DNA of 38,824 bases from contig NZ_JBHSBN010000041.1 of NCBI RefSeq assembly GCF_042650605.1, forward strand, positions 1 to 38,824. Direction: 5' to 3'. The stretch is from Micromonospora_J zhanjiangensis. Lineage in GTDB: Bacteria; Actinomycetota; Actinomycetes; Mycobacteriales; Micromonosporaceae. Made by a program: the position numbers and the translations under genes. Below are positions 8,829 through 16,307 of the stretch, piece after piece (position 1 is the first letter of the stretch; each line of letters starts with the position of its first letter). Under the pieces are notes generated by a model, which worked only from the letters and a program-made list of their open reading frames with translations, was not told the origin of the DNA and did not search any database.

Positions 8829-10391
8829 TCAGGCGTCGGGCGAGGGCTCGGCCCGGTACTCGAACCAGTCGAAGGCGGCGCTGCCCTCGGTGACGTACAT
8901 GCCGATGACCCGGCCGGTGAACCCGGCGGCGACCTCGGTGGACAGGTAACGACCGTCGAGTTCGGCGAGCACGACCGACGCGCCGTCGGCGGCCACCTCG
9001 AAGCTCACCACGTCGCAGCCGGCGGGCCGTACGCCGAACGGCGCCCCCGGCGCCGACGCCTGCGCGGCGGACGTCACGGTGGGCGGGAGCAGGTCGTGCG
9101 TCCGGGTGGCGACGGTCAGGACGACCGGCCCGGCGGCCACCCGGTGCTCGGCGAAGACCTGGCGGAACGGCCCCACCCGGCCGACGACGCGGACGGTGTC
9201 GCCGGACACCTCGATGTCGTAGTGGTGTGCCTCGTCGATGCGGACGGTCAGGCCGGCGCGGCCGGTCCCGGCGTCGACCAGCACGCCGGCCCGGCAGTCG
9301 TGGTGCTGCTGGCGGCGGCCGACGAGGGTGGCGCCGGCCCGGTCGAGGCTCGACCCGGCGGCGTGCAGGGTGAGCCAGCCGGGCCGGTCGGTCAGCGACC
9401 AGGCGGTGTCCGGCCGGCCACGCGGGGAGATCCACTCCGGTGCGAGGCGCGGCTCGTCGAAGTCGTCCCGCCGGACCCACGGCGCGGTGGGCACCTCGAC
9501 CGGACCGCTGCCGGCGGGCACGGCGGTGAGTTCCTCGACCGGGTCGACGACCGGCCAGCCGTCCACCCAGCGCACCGGAACGAGAAACGTCTCCCGGCCG
9601 AGCACGTGGTACGGCGGCCACTGGCCCTTGGCCCGGATGCCGAGCAGGATCATCCACCAGCCGCCGTCCACGGCCTGCACCAGATCGGCGTGCCCGGTGG
9701 CCTGCACGGGCCGGTCCGTGGACCGGTGGGTGAGGAACGGGTTGCCCGGGCCGGGCTCGAACGGGCCGCGCGGGCTGCGGGCCCGGGCGATCGAGACGGC
9801 GTGACCGGTGTGCGTGCCGCCCTCGGAGACCAGCAGATACCACCAGTCCCCGACCCGGTAGAGGTGCGGCGCCTCGGGGTACTGCCCGCCGGTGCCGGAC
9901 CACATCGGCAGCGGGCCTTCCAGGACGGTGCCCGTCGCCGGGTCGATCCGGTAGGCGTCCACCCCGGACGTGGTCAACCAGCAGTCCCCGTTGTCGTCCC
10001 AGGCCAGCGAGGGGTCCACGTGCGGCAGGTCGAGGTGAACGGGATCCGACCACGGTCCGGCCGGGTCGGTGGCGGTGACGATCAGGTGCCGGCCGATCGA
10101 GACGTTGGTGGTGACCACCCAGAACCGGCCGTCGTGGTGCCGGATGGTGGGGGCGAAGATGCCGCACGAGGCGTCGGTGTCCGCCGGCAGCTCCAGCTGG
10201 CCGGGCCGGTCGAGCACGTTGCCGATCTGCCGCCAGGCGACCAGGTCGCGGCTGTGGAAGATCGGTACGCCGGGGACGTACTCGAAGCTCGAACAGACGA
10301 GGTAGTAGTCCTCGCCGACCCGGCACACGCTGGGATCGGGGTGGAACCCGGGCAGCACGGGATTGCGGTAGCCGCCGGTCACGTCCGCCAC
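8829..10391 (-). CDS. GH43 family beta-xylosidase / alpha-L-arabinofuranosidase
   Basis: A 520-aa cytoplasmic enzyme with no signal peptide. It is predicted to remove xylose or arabinose from imported xylo-oligosaccharides. The five-bladed propeller shows the GH43 triad: Asp19 in PGFHPDP (base), Asp126 in LPHVDPSLAWDD (pKa modulator) and Glu173 in GGQYPEAPHLY (acid). After about residue 310 a second beta-rich domain (VRRDDFDEPRLAPEWISPRG onward) resembles the C-terminal sandwich of two-domain GH43 xylosidases. GTG at 10391 has a GGGGGA site 3-8 bp upstream. It lies upstream of, and on the same strand as, the exporter operon, but that operon has its own promoter. The family is clear. Xylosidase versus arabinofuranosidase cannot be settled from sequence alone. 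Confidence 0.9.
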   Translation of the reverse strand: MADVTGGYRNPVLPGFHPDPSVCRVGEDYYLVCSSFEYVPGVPIFHSRDLVAWRQIGNVLDRPGQLELPADTDASCGIFAPTIRHHDGRFWVVTTNVSIGRHLIVTATDPAGPWSDPVHLDLPHVDPSLAWDDNGDCWLTTSGVDAYRIDPATGTVLEGPLPMWSGTGGQYPEAPHLYRVGDWWYLLVSEGGTHTGHAVSIARARSPRGPFEPGPGNPFLTHRSTDRPVQATGHADLVQAVDGGWWMILLGIRAKGQWPPYHVLGRETFLVPVRWVDGWPVVDPVEELTAVPAGSGPVEVPTAPWVRRDDFDEPRLAPEWISPRGRPDTAWSLTDRPGWLTLHAAGSSLDRAGATLVGRRQQHHDCRAGVLVDAGTGRAGLTVRIDEAHHYDIEVSGDTVRVVGRVGPFRQVFAEHRVAAGPVVLTVATRTHDLLPPTVTSAAQASAPGAPFGVRPAGCDVVSFEVAADGASVVLAELDGRYLSTEVAAGFTGRVIGMYVTEGSAAFDWFEYRAEPSPDA

Positions 10392-10440
10392 GCGTCCCCC
10401 GAAGTCGATCTCCGCTTGCGATCCGCCGACATCATATCGA

Positions 10441-10454
10441 TTGTCGTCGCTTAG
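10441..10454 (-). promoter_or_regulatory. Motif shared between GH43 and GH95 upstream regions
   Basis: On the plus strand, TTGTCGTCGCTTAG here resembles TTGTCGACGCTATTAG at 23643-23658. Both lie 50-140 bp before a minus-strand glycosidase start. On the coding strand the shared pattern is CTAA(TA)GCGWCGACAA. A nearby CGACA...TGTCG dyad (about 10426-10445) surrounds an ATCGATAT core. It could be a common regulator site, but only two examples are visible. Confidence 0.3.
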
Positions 10455-10528
10455 TGGGAGTGTCGGGCGACCACCCCGGAAGGCAGATCGAGCGCAGCCT
10501 GGGACGGCCGTACGTCACAGGCACCGTT

Positions 10529-10579
10529 TAGCCTGTCGGGATGCGGAACGAGGTGTCCCGGTGGAATCCCGATGGCTGA
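10529..10579 (+). promoter_or_regulatory. Leaderless-type promoter and 12-codon upstream ORF
   Basis: TAGCCT (10529-10534) is followed after 6 bp by ATG at 10541, the spacing expected of actinobacterial leaderless transcripts. This ATG opens a 12-codon frame (MRNEVSRWNPDG) whose TGA (10577-10579) overlaps the start of the next gene, ATG 10572, in another frame. This arrangement suggests a translated leader with termination-reinitiation at the YjbR-like gene. Translation of the leader is not demonstrated. Confidence 0.4.
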
Positions 10580-10940
10580 CGCGGACGACGTGCGGCGGCT
10601 GGCGCTGGCGCTGCCGCACGTGGTGGAGATCGACAGTGACGGCTTCGACTTCCGGGTGGCCGACAAGGGATTCGTCTGGTCCTACCCGGAGCGCCGACCC
10701 GGCAAGCCACGCGTGATCCGCACCGACATCGCGGTGCTGTACGTCGGCGACGAGGCCGAGAAGCAGGCGCTGGTGCTCGGCGAGCCAGACCTGTTCTTCA
10801 CCACGCCCGGCTACGACGGGCTGCCGCTGGTGATGCTGCGGCTGCCGAGGGTGGACGTCGCCCGGCTGACCGAACTGGTCACCGACGCCTGGCGGATGCG
10901 GGCACCGGACGCCCTCGTCGACGAACCATCTGCCGGCTGA
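10572..10940 (+). CDS. MmcQ/YjbR family protein
   Basis: A 122-aa cytoplasmic protein of the MmcQ/YjbR (CyaY-like fold) family, of uncertain biochemical role. Family marks are the opening DADDVRRLALALPHVVE, the central GFVWSY strand and the late FFTTPGYDGLPLVMLRLPRVD segment that precedes the final helix (ELVTDAWRMRAP). Length is normal for the family. It is a single gene between divergent and convergent neighbours. Its start overlaps the end of a short leader ORF, and no clear independent ribosome site is seen apart from a GGTGG about 12 bp upstream. Confidence 0.85.
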   Translation: MADADDVRRLALALPHVVEIDSDGFDFRVADKGFVWSYPERRPGKPRVIRTDIAVLYVGDEAEKQALVLGEPDLFFTTPGYDGLPLVMLRLPRVDVARLTELVTDAWRMRAPDALVDEPSAG

Positions 10941-10954
10941 GCGCCCGGGGCTGG

Positions 10955-11125
10955 TCAACCCTGAGCCCGCCGCCGTCGCGTGGTCCACAGGTCGATGGCG
11001 GCGACCGGCAGCATGACCGCGCACCCCACCAGTGCGGCTTGCCAGACCGGCAGATTGACGATCACCCCGAGGACGATCAACGCGAGCAGGGCGATCAGGT
11101 ACAGGATCCTGACGCGGGCTTCCAT
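10955..11125 (-). CDS. Small two-helix membrane protein
   Basis: A 56-residue protein beginning MEARVRILYLIALLALIV. Two hydrophobic segments (about residues 7-23 and 28-45) flank a short NLPVWQAA turn, and the tail is basic (TTRRRRAQG), predicted to stay in the cytoplasm. It lies convergent to the YjbR gene, 14 bp from its stop, and downstream of the SGNH hydrolase on the same strand (37-bp gap). No convincing ribosome site precedes ATG 11125. Codon third positions are GC-rich as in real genes here. No function is recognised. Confidence 0.55.
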   Translation of the reverse strand: MEARVRILYLIALLALIVLGVIVNLPVWQAALVGCAVMLPVAAIDLWTTRRRRAQG

Positions 11126-11162
11126 GGCCCGGAAAGTAGCAATGGGCCGCCAGCGGGGTCGG

Positions 11163-11993
11163 TCAATGGGACGCCGGTTGGGCCGCGACGGCGGCCGCGG
11201 CGATCGCCGCGTGTCCGCGGGCGTTGGGGTGGTCGCCGTCCTCGGCGAGCAGGTCGGTCGGGTCCCCGCTGCCGTCGTCGCCCTTGAGGGCCGGCAGGGT
11301 GGGCACGTACCGGGCCGACCGGGCGGCGGCCGCGTCGCGGAGGGCCTCGTTGACGTACCCGGTGATCACGTCGGCCTCGGCCGTGCGGGGACCGTAGGCG
11401 TCGCGGGCCACGTCGCCGTCCCGGACGACGTTCCAGTAGCCGAGCACCAGGATCGGGACGTCCTCGCCGTCGAGCAGCCGGAGCCGGTCGAGGGTCGCGC
11501 CGACGTTGGCCTCCACCTGGTCGGCGGCGGCCTGGTAGTCGGCGTCACGGGCGTGGTCGAACAGCTCGGCGAGGTCGTTCGCGCCCACCATTAGGATGAT
11601 CACGGTGGCCGACTCGATGGTCTGCGCGGTGGCCGGGTCCTCGACCTGGGAGCGGATGTCGGCGGAGGTGAGGCCGGACCGCGCGAGGTTCGTCGACCGC
11701 GCGCCGGTCGAGAGTTGGCGGGCGTACAGGGCGGGAAACGGTACGCAGTCGCATGCCGTACCGGCGGGCACCGAGTCGCCGAACGTGACGACGACGTCGT
11801 CGGCCGGTACCCCGGTGGCGGGTGCCTCCGGCGACGGTGACCGCGACGGCGTGGGGGTGGCGGGCGCCGGGGCGGGGGCGGCGGGTGGCGCCGCGGTCGC
11901 CGGTCGGGGCGCCTGGTGACCCCACGAGGTGCAGCCCACCAGGGCGGCCAGACCGAACACCGACCGTCGTGCCACCGCCGTCATCAGGGTCAC
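11163..11993 (-). CDS. SGNH/GDSL hydrolase lipoprotein
   Basis: An exported serine esterase/acyl-hydrolase-like protein of 276 aa. The N terminus has an Arg pair and hydrophobic run ending in LAALVGC, a lipobox whose Cys would be lipidated. A Pro/Ala/Ser-rich linker spans about residues 25-60. The catalytic domain shows block I FGDSVPAG (nucleophile Ser), block III GANDL and the C-terminal DGDHPNARGH holding the Asp-x-x-His pair. The GTG at 11993 is preferred because a near-perfect anti-16S sequence, GGAGGTGATCC, ends 2 bp before it. GTG 12002 would lie within that site and ATG 11984 is too distant. A tandem repeat like a Pho box lies upstream. The substrate is unknown. Confidence 0.85.
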   Translation of the reverse strand: MTLMTAVARRSVFGLAALVGCTSWGHQAPRPATAAPPAAPAPAPATPTPSRSPSPEAPATGVPADDVVVTFGDSVPAGTACDCVPFPALYARQLSTGARSTNLARSGLTSADIRSQVEDPATAQTIESATVIILMVGANDLAELFDHARDADYQAAADQVEANVGATLDRLRLLDGEDVPILVLGYWNVVRDGDVARDAYGPRTAEADVITGYVNEALRDAAAARSARYVPTLPALKGDDGSGDPTDLLAEDGDHPNARGHAAIAAAAVAAQPASH

Positions 11994-12033
11994 CCGGATC
12001 ACCTCCGACCAGCGCGACGGTACGACCGGTCGC

Positions 12034-12051
12034 TGTGAAGAGCATGTGAAG
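12034..12051 (-). promoter_or_regulatory. Pho-box-like tandem repeat
   Basis: On the minus strand two CTTCACA units recur with an exact 11-bp period (12045-12051 and 12034-12040), about 40-60 bp upstream of the SGNH lipoprotein start. Streptomyces PhoP sites are 11-bp direct repeats built on GTTCACC, and each unit here matches that core at 5 of 7 positions. It lies between the divergent SGNH and 382-aa genes and could serve either. Confidence 0.35.
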
Positions 12052-12157
12052 TTTGTCCGTACCCCCGCCCGCCGTCGGCGAAACCGCGTCGCCGACTGAC
12101 TGAATTGTCCGTGCTGCCGGGTAGGTAGGACCAGGGTCGAGCTGCCACAATCACCGA

Positions 12158-13306
12158 GTGGATAGTGACGATCACAGCGTGCGGCGAGCCGTCGAGGGCG
12201 CCGACTTCCTGGAATGGAACTTCACCGTCATGGCCGCCGGGTCGCCGTCGCCCTGGCGGATCGAGGAGGGCATGACGCAACTGCTCGCCCACGAGAGCGC
12301 GGAGGGCTTCGCGCTCTCCCTCGACGTCGGACTGCGGGAGGACGCGAATCTCATCCACGAACTCGGCCGCCGGCGTACCCCGACCGCGGTCGCGGCGTTA
12401 CGCGGCTACGCGGCCATGAGCACCGTCGACACCCAACGCGACCTCGCCCGGCTGCACGCCGACCGGCTCGTCGGCGAAGGGCTGCCGGAGCCGGACTGGG
12501 CGTCCCGCATCGGCCGGGTACGAGTGGACGGCTGCCACTGGGCGCACGACGCGTTCGGCGAGACCGCTCTCGTGCGGTGCGCGTTCTCCTACGACGGGGC
12601 CGACGCGCACGGCGTCCTGGCCCTGATCGACCGCACCATCGGCGACGGGTTGTTCCGGGAGCTGACGCTCAGTCTCGACCCGGACCCCTGGGAGGACATC
12701 CTCCGGCACGCCGAGAAGAGCGACGAGGGGCTGATCGGGGAGCCGCTCGACCCGGCGTACGCCCGGCGCCTGTTCGAGGACGCCGTCGCCACCTCGGACG
12801 AGGTGCTGGGGAACCCGGAGTACAAGGTGATGCGGCTGCCCAGGGCGTACCGGAAGATGCGGGCCCTGACCCTGGCCCGCGCCCGCGCGCTGAGCGACGT
12901 CGCCGCGCCGGCGGAGCCGTTCCCCGACAGCGTGGAGCTGGAGCTGCTGAAGCGGGCGTTCCTGACCTCCGGCGCCGCGGCCGCCCTGCCCGCGACCTAC
13001 GCGACCCGGCGGGCGCTCGACCTGCTCTTCGAGCAGTTCGTCGGACACGCCGGCTGTCATCCGCTGCAGCTCGGCCCGCGCCGCGTCCAGGTCACCCTCG
13101 GCCTGTCGGGCCTCGCGCCCGACCAGGTCGACGATCCGGTGGTGAGCCGGCTGCTGCCGGACGTCGCCCACGCCTGGATCTCCTGGTCCGCGACCGAGCG
13201 GGGCCTGTCCGACGACGCCGCCGAGCTGCTCGACCGCGCCGCGGCGCGCGCCTGCGCCGCCCTCCGTCCCCCCGGGCCCGGGGAACAGGACGCACCCCGG
13301 ACCTGA
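12158..13306 (+). CDS. Conserved actinobacterial protein of unknown function
   Basis: A 382-aa soluble protein with no signal peptide and no membrane helix. Its acidic, Leu/Ala/Arg-rich composition predicts an alpha/beta N-terminal half and a helical C-terminal half. Landmarks are VEGADFLEWNFTVMAAG (about 12-28), a TPTAVAALRGYAAMSTVDTQ helix (73-92), WASRIGRVRVDGCHWAHDAFGET (113-135), DPDPWEDILRHAEKSDEGL and a late LLPDVAHAWISWSATERGLSDD segment. I do not recognise a characterised domain. GTG 12158 is preceded by CACAAT with 6 bp between, a leaderless-like layout and no ribosome site. It is monocistronic and convergent with the HTH gene downstream. Confidence 0.7.
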   Translation: MDSDDHSVRRAVEGADFLEWNFTVMAAGSPSPWRIEEGMTQLLAHESAEGFALSLDVGLREDANLIHELGRRRTPTAVAALRGYAAMSTVDTQRDLARLHADRLVGEGLPEPDWASRIGRVRVDGCHWAHDAFGETALVRCAFSYDGADAHGVLALIDRTIGDGLFRELTLSLDPDPWEDILRHAEKSDEGLIGEPLDPAYARRLFEDAVATSDEVLGNPEYKVMRLPRAYRKMRALTLARARALSDVAAPAEPFPDSVELELLKRAFLTSGAAAALPATYATRRALDLLFEQFVGHAGCHPLQLGPRRVQVTLGLSGLAPDQVDDPVVSRLLPDVAHAWISWSATERGLSDDAAELLDRAAARACAALRPPGPGEQDAPRT

Positions 13307-13379
13307 CCGATCGGCGCCGACACCGCGAACGCGCCCGCACATCTTCCGCGTTCACCCCGAGGCGCGGGAGCGGACCCCG

Positions 13380-14597
13380 TCATCCCGGGGCCAGTCCGAC
13401 GGCGGCGGCGAGGCCCGCGACGTCCGCGCGGGGCGGGCCACTTCGGAGTACGGCGGTCAGCGCGGCCCGGGCTGCCGGGCGGAGTCGGGTCTCGGCCGGG
13501 GCGAGCCGGTCGGCGGTGACCAGGGCGTGTCCGGCGGCCCGGTGGTCGCCGACATTGAGGTGGGCGCGACTGACGTCGATCAGGTGGGCCGCCCGGTGTT
13601 CGGCGGGCAGCCGGGGCCAGGCGTCGCCGCCGGTGACGTCGAGGTGGGTGGCGACGGCCCGTTCGTTCTCGCCGAGTTCGAGCGAGACCAGCGCTCGACC
13701 GAGATCGACCACGGTGGCCCCGAACCCGATCTCACCGCTGCCACCGTCGGGCTGATCGCCGTACCCCTGGGCCAGCCGGGCGGCGCGGGCGGTGAGCTCG
13801 TGGGCGGAGCCGGCGTCGCCGCACGCCGCGGCGGCGAGCGCGGCCTGGACCAGCAGGGTGCCGGCCAGGGGCGCGTCGCCCGGCGCGGGCTCGCGCGACG
13901 GCGGCGGGCAGAGCCGGTGTACGGCGGTGACGGCCGCGGTCATCGCGAGCCGTCCCCGGTCGAGGCCGCGCAGTGCCTGGGCGAGCGGGACCACCGCCCG
14001 GCCGGTACGGCGGGGATCGTGCCCGGCGGCGGCGATCGCGCGGTCGGCGGCGAGCCAGGCCAGTTCCGGTTCGCCGAGCTTGACCAGCACCTGGGCGGCG
14101 AGCCGGTACACCCGCGCCAGCAGGTCGACGGCCGGCCCGGGGCGGGTCGACGGCGCGGCGTGCCGGGCCGCACCGAGCAGGTCGGGCAGCATCGTGACCA
14201 CCTGGAGGTGCTGGGCGTGGGCGTACGCCGCCCACGCGTAACCCACCTGGCCGACCAGTTCCTCCGGCGCCGGCCGCCCACCGCCGACCGTCGGGGTGTC
14301 GTAGCAGGCCAGCGCCGCGCGGACGCGTTCCACCGAGGCCGCGACCGCGAGGGCCGGTCCGCGCCGGTCGTCGTGGTCGAGCAGCACGGTCGGGGTGACC
14401 CCGAGGGCGTCGGCGACCAGCTCGATGACCGAGAGCCGGTCGAGTTGCCGCACGCCGCGTTCGACCTTGTCGACCCAGCTCGTCGACCGGCCGACCCGGT
14501 CGGCGAAGACCTGTTGACTCATCCCGAGCCGGGTCCGCAGCCGGGCCACCCGCCGGCCGATCGGCAGGACGGCGCCACCGGTGTCCGGGGTGGTCAT
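13380..14597 (-). CDS. XRE-type HTH regulator with helical-repeat C-terminal domain
   Basis: A 405-aa cytoplasmic regulator. Residues about 11-70 are a Cro/C1 helix-turn-helix (VARLRTRLGMSQQVFADRVGRSTSWVDKVERG, then the ALGVTPTVLL scaffold helix). The remaining 330 residues are Ala/Leu/Arg-rich antiparallel helices of TPR-like character, the sensor or oligomerisation module common in Streptomyces and Micromonospora orphan regulators. ATG 14597 overlaps the stop of the small membrane peptide gene (ATGA), so the two are translationally coupled. A longer frame to 14783 runs across that gene and is rejected. It diverges from a second HTH-repeat regulator across 160 bp. The target genes and ligand are unknown. 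Confidence 0.85.
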   Translation of the reverse strand: MTTPDTGGAVLPIGRRVARLRTRLGMSQQVFADRVGRSTSWVDKVERGVRQLDRLSVIELVADALGVTPTVLLDHDDRRGPALAVAASVERVRAALACYDTPTVGGGRPAPEELVGQVGYAWAAYAHAQHLQVVTMLPDLLGAARHAAPSTRPGPAVDLLARVYRLAAQVLVKLGEPELAWLAADRAIAAAGHDPRRTGRAVVPLAQALRGLDRGRLAMTAAVTAVHRLCPPPSREPAPGDAPLAGTLLVQAALAAAACGDAGSAHELTARAARLAQGYGDQPDGGSGEIGFGATVVDLGRALVSLELGENERAVATHLDVTGGDAWPRLPAEHRAAHLIDVSRAHLNVGDHRAAGHALVTADRLAPAETRLRPAARAALTAVLRSGPPRADVAGLAAAVGLAPG

Positions 14598-14737
14598 CGG
14601 CGGACCGCCCGGTGCAGCGCGTCGGTGGACCCGCCGCAGCGCGGACACCATCGCGACTTGACCCGGAACGCGAAGAGTCCTACCAGGAATCCGGGCAGCA
14701 GACCGCCCAGCACGATCAACGAGATTCCGATTGGCAC
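14594..14737 (-). CDS. Membrane-anchored CxxC peptide coupled to the HTH regulator
   Basis: A 47-residue peptide starting at GTG 14737 (MPIGISLIVLGGLLPGFLV). One transmembrane helix (about 3-24) is followed by a basic segment, VKSRWCPRCGG, holding a CPRC zinc-knuckle-like pair, then a charged tail (HRAVRR). The start is set by AAGGAGG, 11 bp upstream; earlier GTG codons fall inside that site. Its TGA overlaps the ATG of the 405-aa regulator, so the pair is co-translated. This suggests a partner or membrane tether of the regulator. A single Cys pair can bind metal only as a dimer or with another protein. Confidence 0.65.
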   Translation of the reverse strand: MPIGISLIVLGGLLPGFLVGLFAFRVKSRWCPRCGGSTDALHRAVRR

Positions 14738-14778
14738 GAGTGGTCTCACCTCCTTGGTGGTGGTCGGGATCGGGGTAG

Positions 14779-14802
14779 TGCATCGGTTAGGCTCACGATG
14801 CA
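14779..14802. promoter_or_regulatory. Inverted repeat between divergent HTH regulators
   Basis: TGCATCG (14779-14785) and CGATGCA (14796-14802) form perfect 7-bp arms around a 10-bp spacer. They lie midway between the leftward peptide/regulator operon and the rightward 469-aa regulator. It is a plausible operator for one or both regulators. An ATGCA/TGCAT core recurs nearby at about 14871-14875 (TATGCACC). Confidence 0.45.
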
Positions 14803-14897
14803 ACGCATACGGTGACTACTTTCTCTACACAGCGCTACACATCGATGGTGGGCGCGCTATGCACCGTCGTATAGAGTCCGGCCACGAAGGGACGCCT

Positions 14898-16307
14898 ATG
14901 TCAGGAAGTGACCGCCTTTGCGGGAATTGTGGAGTGCGTCTGAGCCGCTACAATGCCGGAGCGCAGTGCGCTGGATGTGCCTCGAATCAGCGCGTATTGC
15001 CCGCGCTGACCGTGCAGATCTCGCCTCAGATCTGGTTCACCGCCGAGATGCGCCGGGCGCTGAGCCAATGGAACTGGCGGACCGTGTTGTCCACAGTGGT
15101 GAACGAGACGGGCGCATCCCAGACACAGTTGGCCGAGCTGACCGGCATGTCGCAGGCGCACATTTCCCGACTGATGAGTGGCACGAGCAAGTGCTTCGAC
15201 ATCCGCACCATCGGCCAGATCGTTGACGGCCTCGGCGCTCCCCGGGTGCTCGCCGGCCTTGCTCCCATTTCGTACCGGTCCGGGGATAGCCTGGGCACCG
15301 AGCGGGACGAGGAGGTCGAGACGATGAAGCGACGGGCCCTGGTTGGTGCCTCGCTGGCCGCACCGTTCGCGGCGGTGTTCGGCGGGGTTCAGGCCTATGT
15401 CACCGCCGATGGAGCGCGTCAGATCCGCCTCATGGTGCCCGAGCTGTACACGTTGGACGACCAGGTCGGCGGTGAGGCCGTGTGCCAGGCCGCCCAATGG
15501 TGTCTTCGTAAAGTGGACGCGCTGCTCAATCAGGTCGAATACAGCGAGTCGACCGGGCGGGAGCTCCAATCCGCGTACGGCGAGACGGCCGAGATGGCGG
15601 GCTGGCTCCACTTCGACGCCGGTCGCTACGAGAAGGCTCGGTACTACTACGGGGAAGCGCTGCGAGCCGCCCAGCTGGCCAATGACCTCAACCTGGAAGT
15701 CCTTACCCTCGCGAGCATGAACACGCTGTCGCGCTACCAGGGCCGACCGCGCGAAGCCATCCAGCTCGTCCAACTCGCACAACGCCGTGCCGCAGGCTGG
15801 GCGCCACCTCGCCTGGAAGCCTTGCTCTCCGCCCGCGAGGCGGTCTGCTGGGCGCAACTGGGCGATGCCGCTGCCTCACGTAACGCGATGCACCGTGCAT
15901 TTCACGTGTTCCGGCCCGACATCGGTGCGGAAGACCCACACTGGCTCGCGTTCTTCGATTCCGCGGAGCTTTCCGCCCGTCGCGCCACCGCCAGTGACTA
16001 CCTCGGCCGACCCGACCGGGCCGCCGCCGCGATGCAGTCGGCAGTGGACGGTCTGGGCGCGAAGTTCCAGCGCAACCGGGCCTATTACAGCGTCCGGCTC
16101 GGCTTGTCGCTACTGGCAGAAGGTGACCAGGATCGTGCCTGCCAGGTCGTGGTGCCTGTGCTGCCGCTGTTCAAGCAGGTGCGTTCGGGCCGGGCGCAGG
16201 CCCGTCTACGCGAGTTCTGCCATCAGATTCGGGACTCCACCTCACCGGCGGCCCGTGACGTTGTTGGACAAGCTCGCGCGCTCCAGGTCACCGGGCCGGC
16301 CCGATGA
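14898..16307 (+). CDS. Zinc-ribbon plus XRE HTH plus TPR-like regulator
   Basis: A 469-aa cytoplasmic regulator in three parts. Residues 8-30 form a zinc ribbon with two Cys pairs (CGNCG and CAGC). Residues about 60-115 are an HTH (NETGASQTQLAELTGMSQAHISRLMSG, then IVDGLGAP). A long TPR-like C-terminal region includes AEMAGWLHFDAGRYEKARYYYGEAL and similar helix pairs. A short hydrophobic stretch near residue 150 (RRALVGASLAAPFAAVFGGV) may be a buried or membrane-associated helix. ATG 14898 has GAAGGG 8-13 bp upstream. Its stop overlaps the start of the acetyltransferase gene (ATGA), making a two-gene operon. Base composition is somewhat lower in GC than the flanks, hinting at acquisition. The ligand is unknown. 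Confidence 0.82.
   Translation: MSGSDRLCGNCGVRLSRYNAGAQCAGCASNQRVLPALTVQISPQIWFTAEMRRALSQWNWRTVLSTVVNETGASQTQLAELTGMSQAHISRLMSGTSKCFDIRTIGQIVDGLGAPRVLAGLAPISYRSGDSLGTERDEEVETMKRRALVGASLAAPFAAVFGGVQAYVTADGARQIRLMVPELYTLDDQVGGEAVCQAAQWCLRKVDALLNQVEYSESTGRELQSAYGETAEMAGWLHFDAGRYEKARYYYGEALRAAQLANDLNLEVLTLASMNTLSRYQGRPREAIQLVQLAQRRAAGWAPPRLEALLSAREAVCWAQLGDAAASRNAMHRAFHVFRPDIGAEDPHWLAFFDSAELSARRATASDYLGRPDRAAAAMQSAVDGLGAKFQRNRAYYSVRLGLSLLAEGDQDRACQVVVPVLPLFKQVRSGRAQARLREFCHQIRDSTSPAARDVVGQARALQVTGPAR

Noticed and set aside
13527..14897. N-terminal extension of the zinc-ribbon regulator by about 457 residues
   Set aside because: It runs antisense through the 405-aa HTH gene. ATG 14898 has a ribosome site and begins the zinc ribbon.
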